Positions 1 to 6,234 of a stretch of DNA of 33,676 nucleotides are shown here, piece by piece. This DNA is from Bacteroidales bacterium (GTDB lineage Bacteria > Bacteroidota > Bacteroidia > Bacteroidales > UBA932). The notes below the pieces were generated by a model. It was not told the origin of the DNA. It searched no databases and was given only the letters and a program-made list of their open reading frames with translations. The stretch is taken from the NCBI GenBank assembly GCA_015060255.1, contig SUYV01000026.1, forward strand, positions 1-33,676. Direction: 5' to 3'. The translations under genes were made by a program, and so were the position numbers. How positions within the stretch are numbered: the stretch's first letter is position 1; each line of letters begins with the position of its first letter.

Positions 1-201
1 TTCTGCTGCGAGGCCGAGCTGCTCGAAAACCGCTCGGAGAAGGACCTCTGCCGCACCCAGACGGTGCTCCGCATAAAAGGAAACGGAGCAGAACGAAAAG
101 CCGTCTGCTCCGAGTATTTCCTGAAGAATCCTATCGGCAACCACCACGTCGTGTTCCCTGGAAGCCACAAGGATCTGTTTGAAGCCTTCTGTCAGTTCTA
201 G
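1..201 (+). CDS. C-terminal end of an unidentified protein (5' end outside window)
   Basis: An open frame runs from base 1 to a TAG at 199-201 and gives the last 66 residues of a protein, ending in FPGSHKDLFEAFCQF. The tail is rich in charged residues and contains four cysteines; I see no membrane segment and recognise no family. The frame is supported by its tight fit to the next gene: its stop codon and that of the facing flavodiiron gene share the four bases CTAG (198-201). Codon use is like that of its neighbours. The product cannot be named from this fragment. Confidence 0.6.
   Translation, partial: FCCEAELLENRSEKDLCRTQTVLRIKGNGAERKAVCSEYFLKNPIGNHHVVFPGSHKDLFEAFCQF
74..112 (-). terminator. 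Possible terminator of fprA, inside the facing gene
   Basis: On the minus strand the 9-bp perfect stem CGGAGCAGA/TCTGCTCCG (84-92 with 104-112, 11-nt loop) is followed by TTTCCTTTTA. It lies 86 nt past the fprA stop, within the coding end of the facing gene. The broken U-tract makes it a weaker candidate than the other terminators in this window. Confidence 0.4.
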
Positions 202-1376
202 GCAAGAAGGTCAGCTATTGCAGCCATATCGCATTTCTCACGGGTGTATGCCTGTGGGAAGGAAAGGCCTGCGCCGAGGATTTCGTATCCCATCGCCTCG
301 GCAAGCGCGTTGAGCTGGTTGACGCTTGAGCCCGACCATGTGTATGAGCCGAACGCGTAGAAGCGTCTGCCCTTGATGGCGCGAGCCTGAAGGGCCTTCA
401 TGAATGTCTCGACAGGAGGGAAGATGCCGTTGTTGTATGTCGGCGACCCCGCAACTATAGTATCATATTTGAATACATCGCGAAGCGCGCCTGACACGCC
501 AAGCTCACCTGCGTTGTTGCATGCGAGGTCATGGATTGCGTATGGGATGCCGCGGGCCTCGAGCTCGAGGGCGAGGGCATCGGCCGCAGCGGCAGTGTTG
601 CCGTACATCGAGCCATAGACTATGCAGACTCCCCTCTCCACTTCATATCGGCTCATCTTGTCATAAAGAGCCACGACCTGCTGTATGCACTCATGCCATA
701 CAGGACCGTGCGTGCTGCATATTCTCTTGATATCCAGACCTCTGAGCTTCTTCAGGGCAGTCTGTACGGGGTTGCCATACTTGCCGACAATATTTGAATA
801 ATAACGGATCATCTCGTCGCGATATTCCTCGAATGTATCAGGATTGTCAACGACGTCCTCGTCAACAGCCTTGAATGTACCGAAGGCATCTCCCGAGAAC
901 AATGTACCCTCCTCTGCAAGCCATGTGACCATGGTCTCCGGCCAGTGGACCATCGGGATCATATGGAAGGTGAGGCTGCAGCTGCCGAGGCTTATCTTGC
1001 CGCCTTCAGCAATGACTGTGATCCTGTCTTCCGGTGTTCCATAATATCCCTTGAGCATTGGAACCGTCTTGGCGTTAGCCACAATCTGCATCTGAGGATA
1101 TTTCTCCAGCATGTATGCTATGAGTGACGAATGATCCGGTTCCATGTGGTTTACCACGAGGTAGTCTATCGGACGCTCGCCTATGGCCTCCTTCACATTG
1201 GCCAGAAACTCTTCCTCAAATCCGCACTCGACAGTGTCAATGAGCGCTACCTTCTCATCTGCAACAACATATGAATTATAGCTCACGCCATATGGCAGCG
1301 GCCATAATCCTTCAAAAAACACCTTGTCAAAATCATTGACACCTACATAATATGTTCTTTCGCTTAACTGTACCAT
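198..1376 (-). CDS. fprA: A-type flavoprotein (flavodiiron protein)
   Basis: A 392-residue two-domain flavodiiron protein, which reduces O2 to water (and/or NO to N2O) at a di-iron site using electrons from FMN, protecting anaerobes in the cytoplasm. The N-terminal metallo-beta-lactamase-fold domain (about 1-245) shows the iron ligands H77-x-E79-x-D81-H82, H144 (PMVHW), D163 (SGDAF) and H223 (STHGP). The C-terminal flavodoxin domain starts near 250 with the FMN phosphate loop YGSMYGNT. There is no fused rubredoxin or flavin-reductase domain, so this is the simple class A form and needs a separate electron donor, not present in the window. Length is normal for the family. A promoter-like TAATTTTG lies just upstream, so it is probably transcribed alone. 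Whether O2 or NO is preferred cannot be told from sequence. Confidence 0.93.
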   Translation of the reverse strand: MVQLSERTYYVGVNDFDKVFFEGLWPLPYGVSYNSYVVADEKVALIDTVECGFEEEFLANVKEAIGERPIDYLVVNHMEPDHSSLIAYMLEKYPQMQIVANAKTVPMLKGYYGTPEDRITVIAEGGKISLGSCSLTFHMIPMVHWPETMVTWLAEEGTLFSGDAFGTFKAVDEDVVDNPDTFEEYRDEMIRYYSNIVGKYGNPVQTALKKLRGLDIKRICSTHGPVWHECIQQVVALYDKMSRYEVERGVCIVYGSMYGNTAAAADALALELEARGIPYAIHDLACNNAGELGVSGALRDVFKYDTIVAGSPTYNNGIFPPVETFMKALQARAIKGRRFYAFGSYTWSGSSVNQLNALAEAMGYEILGAGLSFPQAYTREKCDMAAIADLLA

Positions 1377-1399
1377 AATCCTTTTAATGTTTAATCGGA

Positions 1400-1407
1400 C
1401 AAAATTA
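1400..1407 (-). promoter_or_regulatory. Promoter -7 box for fprA
   Basis: The minus strand reads TAATTTTG, matching the Bacteroides -7 consensus TAnnTTTG, about 24 nt before the fprA ATG. Its TAA is at the same time the stop codon of the upstream GtrA-like gene. No good TTTG -33 box is seen at the usual spacing. Confidence 0.5.
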
Positions 1408-1815
1408 GTGTCTTTTTCGGAATATGACCTGATTATTCATGACAAAATTGATGATCCCGGTCACGCACATCGCAACAAGGTTGCAGATGACCACATCCCA
1501 GCCGAATATGCGCTCCACAAGCAGCAGGAATCCCAGCCTCAGCAGAAAGACAGCTGTGCATGACAAATCATAATACAGGAATGTCAGAAAAGGGTTCCGC
1601 GTCTTCTTCCTGTCTTTCCATACATAGAAATACGAAATGAGGAAGTTGGTGATGACGGCACACTGGAAGGATATCGCCGGAGAGACTACATATTCGCCCC
1701 AATACCCTTTCGTGAAGACCAGGTCAGAAAGAATCCACAGGACAAGCGTGTCGACCAGAGTGCCGGCAAGACTTGTCCCGGAATACTTCAGGAATCTGAC
1801 CAGTGTCCTCCACAT
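1405..1815 (-). CDS. GtrA-like membrane protein
   Basis: A 136-residue protein with four hydrophobic segments (about 10-33, 43-65, 78-101, 105-128), the pattern of the GtrA family. Typical features are the short cytoplasmic start (WRTLVRFLKYSGTSLAGTLVD), the NFLISYFYVWKDR stretch after the second helix, and the ending FVMNNQVIFRKRH, close to the usual N...FrklwvF of the family. Family members are thought to flip or help transfer undecaprenyl-phosphate-linked sugars across the inner membrane. It begins 4 nt after the CDP-alcohol phosphatidyltransferase gene and is the last gene of a three-gene lipid cluster, so here it may translocate a product of that cluster; this is inference from position only. 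Confidence 0.82.
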   Translation of the reverse strand: MWRTLVRFLKYSGTSLAGTLVDTLVLWILSDLVFTKGYWGEYVVSPAISFQCAVITNFLISYFYVWKDRKKTRNPFLTFLYYDLSCTAVFLLRLGFLLLVERIFGWDVVICNLVAMCVTGIINFVMNNQVIFRKRH

Positions 1816-1819
1816 GGTG

Positions 1820-2524
1820 TCAGTCCATCTTGTGCGGAGGATCTATCCTGGCGTAGCCCTTCGCATCGTTTATTATGGTCACGAGATATATCAGCGACAG
1901 CACAAGGAGAATGAATATTCCCACAAAGTCAAGGGCTGCGAAGGTCAGGTCATGACCGAAAAGCACGAAAGTGTGCGAGAACTCGCTCAGAGGCCTGATA
2001 AGGGCGAAGAGCGTGTTTACTATTATCATTATGATCCTGAACTCCGTCGGTCCCATCTTGGCGTATGTGAGTCTGAACTCTTTCTTAAGATGGGCATTGA
2101 TGCTGACATTGATGGTAAGCAGGAGATATACGACCAGCACCATAAGAGCAAGACTGAAATGCATCAGCCCCGAGAGTCCGACGCCGACGAATATCATAAC
2201 TTCATTGACAGCGTCGATGGTATGGTCGAGATAATAACCATATATGGGACGCTGATGGTTGCGGACCCTCGCCAGCGTGCCGTCCAGCGAATCTCCATAC
2301 CAGTTGATCACAAAGCCCAAGGAACTGAGCCACAGGAAGTTTATATTTCTCCCCGCCAGAGCATATCCCACCGCAATCACCAAGGCTCCGAAGGTGCCTA
2401 TATAGGTCAGGATATCCGATGTCATCCAGCGCGGCTGCCTCTGGGCCAGCCACACCAGCACTTTCTTTTCAAGGGCATTCAGAACCGATGTCTGAATCCT
2501 TACCGCATCTGCCTTATTTCCCAT
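1820..2524 (-). CDS. CDP-alcohol phosphatidyltransferase family protein
   Basis: A 234-residue integral membrane enzyme with about six hydrophobic helices. It carries the complete family motif D-G-x2-A-R-x8-G-x3-D-x3-D: DSLDGTLARVRNHQRPIYG then YYLDHTID (roughly residues 83-110), whose aspartates bind the metal ions and CDP. Such enzymes move a phosphatidyl or similar phospho-diester group from a CDP-alcohol to a second alcohol. It does not look like PgsA or PssA, which normally stand elsewhere in Bacteroidales genomes, so the acceptor alcohol is unknown; inositol or another polyol is possible. The gene overlaps the upstream acyltransferase by 11 bp and is followed after 4 nt by the GtrA-like gene, strongly suggesting one operon. 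Confidence 0.85.
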   Translation of the reverse strand: MGNKADAVRIQTSVLNALEKKVLVWLAQRQPRWMTSDILTYIGTFGALVIAVGYALAGRNINFLWLSSLGFVINWYGDSLDGTLARVRNHQRPIYGYYLDHTIDAVNEVMIFVGVGLSGLMHFSLALMVLVVYLLLTINVSINAHLKKEFRLTYAKMGPTEFRIIMIIVNTLFALIRPLSEFSHTFVLFGHDLTFAALDFVGIFILLVLSLIYLVTIINDAKGYARIDPPHKMD

Positions 2525-3359
2525 AAGTATCTTTATTTACAAGGTTATATACCGAAGACCTCAGAAACGCTCTCAAGCCATCCACATCTTTGAATTTCGA
2601 CTGCTGTTCAGGGGTTATCATTTCCCCGATGCTGATTCTCGTCCGCTTGCCTCTCTTGTTGAACACTTCGGAGGGCAGGCGGAGCAGACGGACACGCCAG
2701 TCAATGAGCCCGAGAGAATAATAGAAATCCGAATTCCGGTCCATGAATGCCACCGGCAGCACCGGGACCTTCAGTTTCATTATCAGCCTGACAGCAGCCT
2801 CCTGCCACTCGCGGTCCCTGATGCATCGGTCCTTCAGACTGAGGTCCGAAACGGCTCCGGACGGGAATATTCCCAACGGGTGTCCTGCCTTGACATGCTC
2901 CATAGCCGCCTTGACGCCCATTATGCTCTCCCTGGTCGGAGCCTCCTTGACATTACCGGTCGGTGTAACGCAGATGAAATTTTCTCCAAGAGTCTCTATC
3001 CTGGAAAGGAATCTGTTCACCATGACCTTGTAGTCGGGACGAAGATGACCGAAGATATCGACAAGCATCACTCCGTCGATGCTTCCGTAAGGATGGTTGC
3101 TGATGGTGATGAACGGGCTGTCAGGAAGCGACACCAGGCGCTCCGGATGAAGAATTTCGTAGTCCACACCTATATCCTTCAGCACAGACTCGGCGAAAGC
3201 TGGACCACGATGCAAAGAGTTCCTGTCATACAGGTCATTGACCTTGTCTACAGCCAGCGCCTTCATCAAAAGACGTGCAAAGGCATTGCCTGCCTTTCCA
3301 CGGAAGGCAGGAGCGACGGATCCCAGCTCGTTGAGAGTAAGAAGAGGCATAGCAGTCAT
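2514..3359 (-). CDS. PlsC-like (hemolysin-type) acyltransferase
   Basis: A 281-residue lysophospholipid-acyltransferase-fold protein. The catalytic block is SNHPYGSIDG (about 107-116), in which the His-Asp spacing is HX5D as in the hemolysin-like LPLAT branch and not the HX4D of PlsC itself. A second block, FPSGAVSDLS (about 166), takes the place of the FPEGTRS acyl-acceptor motif, and VPVLPVAF matches block IV. There is no transmembrane helix, so it is probably a peripheral inner-membrane enzyme moving an acyl chain from acyl-ACP or acyl-CoA to a hydroxyl or amine. Bacteroides GlsA (glycine lipid O-acylation) belongs to this general group, but no GlsB partner is adjacent. First gene of the lipid cluster; an alternative start, MPLLTLNEL, lies three codons downstream. 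Confidence 0.8.
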   Translation of the reverse strand: MTAMPLLTLNELGSVAPAFRGKAGNAFARLLMKALAVDKVNDLYDRNSLHRGPAFAESVLKDIGVDYEILHPERLVSLPDSPFITISNHPYGSIDGVMLVDIFGHLRPDYKVMVNRFLSRIETLGENFICVTPTGNVKEAPTRESIMGVKAAMEHVKAGHPLGIFPSGAVSDLSLKDRCIRDREWQEAAVRLIMKLKVPVLPVAFMDRNSDFYYSLGLIDWRVRLLRLPSEVFNKRGKRTRISIGEMITPEQQSKFKDVDGLRAFLRSSVYNLVNKDTYGK

Positions 3360-3436
3360 TTTTGTCTGTCTTCAAGCAAATTGTGTGACAAAACGCTTTG
3401 GATACAGACCAAAATTTATCCAAACCGAAGAAGGTT

Positions 3437-3468
3437 TTTGCCTCAACGGCTGATTTTTGCTATATTTG
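3437..3468 (+). promoter_or_regulatory. Promoter for the lipoprotein nitroreductase
   Basis: TTTG at 3437-3440 and TATATTTG at 3461-3468, spaced 20 bp, match the Bacteroides -33/-7 consensus. Transcription would start near 3475, leaving a leader of about 16 nt before the ATG at 3491. Confidence 0.7.
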
Positions 3469-3490
3469 AGAGATTGAAATACAGAACACT

Positions 3491-4102
3491 ATGAAACTTT
3501 ACTCCATCATCGCGGCAGGCGTGGCATTGATCGCCGCCGTTTCATGCTGCCGGCAGGCAGAGCAGACATGCACCGAAAACCAGGTCATCGAAAACATCAT
3601 GTCAAGACGCAGCATCCGCAAGTATAAGCCGGTCGCAGTGTCCCGCGACACTCTCCAGACCATACTAGAATGCGGAATCAACGCCCCTAACGGAATGAAC
3701 AAGCAGTCATGGGAAGTGCGCGTAGTGGACAATCCTGCAGTAATGGAGGAGATCCAGGCTATGATGACCGCATCAAACCCTGAGGCTAAGCCGGAAATGG
3801 TGAAGGGCTGCTTCAGAGATGCCCCTGTCATGATATTCATCGCCAATGACCCGTCATATGACTGCTCGCCGATCGACTGCGGACTGCTGTCGGAGAACAT
3901 CATGCTCTCGGCTTGGTCCCTCGGAGTAGGCTCGGTATGCCTCGGAAGTCCGATAAGATTCCTCGTGAACTCGCCAGAGGCGATGGCAAAGCTTGGATTC
4001 AGCGAAGGCTACACACCGATAATCTGCATCGGACTCGGATATGCAGCGGAAAGTCCCGAAGCAAAGCCTCGTGACTGGAGCAAGGTCAAATATGTAGAAT
4101 AA
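3491..4102 (+). CDS. Nitroreductase-family lipoprotein
   Basis: A 203-residue protein of the FMN-dependent nitroreductase family. After a signal sequence with a lipobox (IAAVSC, Cys19 as the lipidated residue) comes the typical start of the fold, ENIMSRRSIRKYKP (about 34-47), where the RRSxRxY residues contact FMN phosphate. ECGINAPNGMNKQSWE is the usual family segment and DCGLLSENIMLSAWSLGVGSVCLGSP the central helix and flavin-binding loop. Family members reduce nitro compounds, quinones, flavins or unsaturated bonds with NAD(P)H. A lipid-anchored extracytoplasmic copy is unusual because NAD(P)H is not expected there. Its own promoter is strong. The stop codon touches that of the facing DUF4491 gene (no base between). 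Substrate unknown. Confidence 0.87.
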   Translation: MKLYSIIAAGVALIAAVSCCRQAEQTCTENQVIENIMSRRSIRKYKPVAVSRDTLQTILECGINAPNGMNKQSWEVRVVDNPAVMEEIQAMMTASNPEAKPEMVKGCFRDAPVMIFIANDPSYDCSPIDCGLLSENIMLSAWSLGVGSVCLGSPIRFLVNSPEAMAKLGFSEGYTPIICIGLGYAAESPEAKPRDWSKVKYVE

Positions 4103-4390
4103 CTATTTGCGGTGTCCCGGACCTTCTGGGAACCATCCCTTGCGCACACGTTCACGCTGATGAAAGAGCTCAAGGATGCTCCAGAATGAAGAGAATGCAA
4201 TGACACCGAAGATTGTCGACACGATCAGATTGCAGACAAGCACTGACAGGACTGCGAAGACAAGGCCGGCAAGCACGAATATCCACCAGCACTTGACACC
4301 AAGGTAATATTCCGCCTTGATGACGATTGGATGGAAGAAACCGATTACAAGAAAAGTGGCAAGTCCCACAAGCAGTCCGCTGAAATTCAT
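4103..4390 (-). CDS. DUF4491 family membrane protein
   Basis: A 95-residue membrane protein with three hydrophobic segments (about 3-22, 33-54, 55-75). The conserved features GFFHPIVIKAEYYLGVKCWW in the first loop and the ending FSSFWSILELFHQRERVRKGWFP are those of DUF4491, a small family common in gut Bacteroidales and Firmicutes; its role is unknown. The FHPIVIKAEYY stretch between the first two helices is the best conserved part of the family. It is transcribed toward the nitroreductase gene, sharing no intergenic bases with it. Its promoter probably lies in the symmetric element at 4407-4444, which also carries the promoter of the LuxR-type gene. Confidence 0.85.
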   Translation of the reverse strand: MNFSGLLVGLATFLVIGFFHPIVIKAEYYLGVKCWWIFVLAGLVFAVLSVLVCNLIVSTIFGVIAFSSFWSILELFHQRERVRKGWFPEGPGHRK

Positions 4391-4406
4391 AGTTACAATA
4401 AAATTT

Positions 4407-4444
4407 GGTATCTTTGCATAAGGTGTTAGCCCCGCAAAGATACC
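4407..4444. promoter_or_regulatory. 11-bp perfect inverted repeat carrying back-to-front promoters
   Basis: GGTATCTTTGC (4407-4417) and GCAAAGATACC (4434-4444) are exact reverse complements separated by 16 nt. Each arm holds a TATCTTTG -7 box: the plus-strand one (4409-4416) points to the LuxR-type gene, the minus-strand one (4442-4435) to the DUF4491 gene. The right arm is followed by ATTTTTTT, so in RNA coming from upstream the same element would fold into a terminator-like hairpin. Confidence 0.65.
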
Positions 4445-4467
4445 ATTTTTTTCATATTAAAACAGCA

Positions 4468-5040
4468 ATGACTCCCTGCTTCGCCATAATAGACAGCAAC
4501 ACCCTCAGCAGAATGTCGCTCCAGAGCATTCTCAAGGACATCTATGACCAGGTCGAAATATACCCGTACCGAGACATAGTAGAGTTCATACGCGACTCGA
4601 ACAGGCACTTCGTGCATTTCTTCGTCAGCGCCGACATCCTTTTCGCTGACGCGGACGAGTTCGAGACGCTCAAGCCTCAGACTACAGTGATATGTCAGGG
4701 GCATGGCGAGGCGTTCGCCAGAGCAGGATTCAGGACAGTGGACTGCACGATGTCAGAGCAGGAAATCGTCAGCGCTCTTCTGGAACTCGACGAAAGTCTC
4801 AAAAGGAAAAGCGAGAACAGCATCAGCATAACCGACAAGCTGTCGGCACGCGAGAAGGAAGTCCTCATACTGATAGTCAAGGGATTCATCAACAAAGAGA
4901 TAGCGCAGCATCTGAACATCTCCACTCCGACAGCCATCTTTCACAGAAACAACATCTGCGAGAAACTTCAGACCAGATCCATCGGCAAACTGACGGTTTA
5001 CGCTGTGCTTTCGGGCCTTGTGGACCTGAAGGATATCTAG
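4468..5040 (+). CDS. LuxR-type transcriptional regulator with degenerate receiver-like domain
   Basis: A 190-residue regulator. The C-terminal 65 residues are a clear GerE/LuxR helix-turn-helix: KLSAREKEVLILIVKGFINK, EIAQHLNISTPTAIFHRNNI, then CEKLQTRSIGKLTVYA. The N-terminal 110 residues (MTPCFAIIDSNTLSRMSLQS...) look like a response-regulator receiver, but only one acidic residue follows the first strand and the usual phospho-acceptor region reads HFFVSADILFADA, with no obvious Asp at the strand end, so it may not be phosphorylated. A TTG 21 codons upstream is in frame but lies inside the promoter, so the ATG at 4468 is chosen. The stop codon shares CTAG with the facing gene. Its target is unknown; no sensor kinase is adjacent. 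Confidence 0.83.
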   Translation: MTPCFAIIDSNTLSRMSLQSILKDIYDQVEIYPYRDIVEFIRDSNRHFVHFFVSADILFADADEFETLKPQTTVICQGHGEAFARAGFRTVDCTMSEQEIVSALLELDESLKRKSENSISITDKLSAREKEVLILIVKGFINKEIAQHLNISTPTAIFHRNNICEKLQTRSIGKLTVYAVLSGLVDLKDI

Positions 5041-6167
5041 CGGACAAGCAGCTCCTGAAGATTGAACTTCAGCTGGACCATCTGCTGAGTGCCGCAATAC
5101 TTCTGGCCGTTGAAATGGAATATGGCGGCCAGCCTTATCTTCAGATATTTCGACGAGCCTTTGATGTCCGGTTCATAGAAGACTTCAAGCCTGTCATACA
5201 GTCCGGGACCGGCAGTGCCGTTGTCATATACCCTGTAGAAAGGGTCTCCCATGTAAAGAGAAGGGCCATACTTTGTGCCCGTATTGTCCTTGCTGTTGTA
5301 GTATGGCATCAGGTCCGTTCCATAATACATGCGGTTGAGAATTCCCACATTCCAGTTGCGCACTTCCAGGTCAAACTCCCCTCCTCCCGGGAACACATAG
5401 CCGCTGGCATGTTCCCTGTCGTTCTGCAAGCCCTGCAGCCACCCGAAACGCATGGAGAACTTCTGCATGTTCATCATATGCCCGAAGTCAAAACGGAGAT
5501 ATGGATTTATGAGGATATTATCCACTACACCCTTATGTCTGTCGGAGTTTGCGTAATGATACATATAGGCTGAATATCCAAGAGACAGCATCGAGGCAAG
5601 CCTGCCTTCTCCGCTGGAGAATATCATGAACCTCTCCCTGCTGTCATTGCCATACTGTCCCATCCAGTCGCATGCCACTTCGAAATGCGCCTTCGGGCGG
5701 TTGAACTGCAACAGAAGGCCTTCAAGATTATTGTCATAAAAGGTAAGCGAATCCGAGAAAAACGCCGGAGAATACTCTCCATCGGTCTTCTTACGAGGAA
5801 ATATGCCGGCATACATCGTCATTTCGGTCTCACCGAAATCTTTCTGAAGCCTGTAATATAGTGTAACCTCATTCAGAAGTCTGTCAGTCCTTCCGCCGAA
5901 ATCCTTCATGACATCCACGCCTATCATGACCTTATGGTCAGCATCCGTCTCCGGCTGAGCAATGGCTAGGCCCACTGACGGAGTGACACGGGCTCCAAAG
6001 ATGGTCATTGAACGCGAAAATGCACTCTTGTATAGTTCCCTGTTATCGAAATTCATCTCGAAATCAACGTCATAGGCGAACTTTACGGACTTGTCTCTGG
6101 CCACAGAGACAACGGTGAAGGCCGTGATGAGCAGGATGGATATGAATAATCTTCTATAAGTCAGCAT
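5037..6167 (-). CDS. Exported protein, probably an outer-membrane beta-barrel
   Basis: A 376-residue protein starting MLTYRRLFISILLITAFTVVSVARD, a good Sec signal peptide. The rest alternates polar and hydrophobic residues with many aromatic residues and short turns (for example RFDFGHMMNMQKFSMRFGWLQG), and ends in LKFNLQELLVR, which fits strands of an outer-membrane barrel. I recognise no named family. An in-frame ATG at 6338 would add 57 residues but would overlap the divergent GSCFA gene and lie upstream of the promoter box at 6189-6196, so the start at 6167 is preferred. It is encoded tail to tail with the LuxR-type regulator (shared CTAG) and divergently from the GSCFA gene. Confidence 0.7.
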   Translation of the reverse strand: MLTYRRLFISILLITAFTVVSVARDKSVKFAYDVDFEMNFDNRELYKSAFSRSMTIFGARVTPSVGLAIAQPETDADHKVMIGVDVMKDFGGRTDRLLNEVTLYYRLQKDFGETEMTMYAGIFPRKKTDGEYSPAFFSDSLTFYDNNLEGLLLQFNRPKAHFEVACDWMGQYGNDSRERFMIFSSGEGRLASMLSLGYSAYMYHYANSDRHKGVVDNILINPYLRFDFGHMMNMQKFSMRFGWLQGLQNDREHASGYVFPGGGEFDLEVRNWNVGILNRMYYGTDLMPYYNSKDNTGTKYGPSLYMGDPFYRVYDNGTAGPGLYDRLEVFYEPDIKGSSKYLKIRLAAIFHFNGQKYCGTQQMVQLKFNLQELLVR

Positions 6168-6188
6168 ATTTTCAGGTCTAAAATCTTT

Positions 6189-6196
6189 CAAAGATA
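6189..6196 (-). promoter_or_regulatory. -7 box for the putative outer-membrane protein gene
   Basis: TATCTTTG on the minus strand, 21 nt before the ATG at 6167. It decides against the longer N-terminal extension of that gene. Confidence 0.55.
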
Positions 6197-6208
6197 GCAC
6201 TTTTCGCG

Positions 6209-6216
6209 TATTTTTG
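6209..6216 (+). promoter_or_regulatory. -7 box for the GSCFA gene
   Basis: TATTTTTG followed by C, 18 nt before the ATG at 6235. Together with the box at 6189-6196 it forms a compact divergent promoter pair. Confidence 0.55.
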
Positions 6217-6234
6217 CACAAATCTGAATTCAAG

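Noticed and set aside
1637..2593. 318-codon open frame on the plus strand
   Set aside because: It lies antisense to the GtrA-like, CDP-alcohol transferase and acyltransferase genes, all with clear family motifs; its own translation is rich in His, Gln and Arg and has no recognisable domain.
4405..4467. 21-codon extension of the LuxR-type regulator from a TTG
   Set aside because: The TTG lies upstream of the -7 box and would not be transcribed from that promoter; the ATG at 4468 gives a normal receiver-like start.
5041..5120. Hairpins after the LuxR-type gene (CTGAAG/CTTCAG and CTGGCCG/CGGCCAG) as terminator
   Set aside because: The stems are short or have long loops and no U-tract follows.
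4692..5573. 293-codon open frame on the plus strand
   Set aside because: It overlaps the LuxR-type gene in another frame and is antisense to the outer-membrane protein gene; no motif or start signal.
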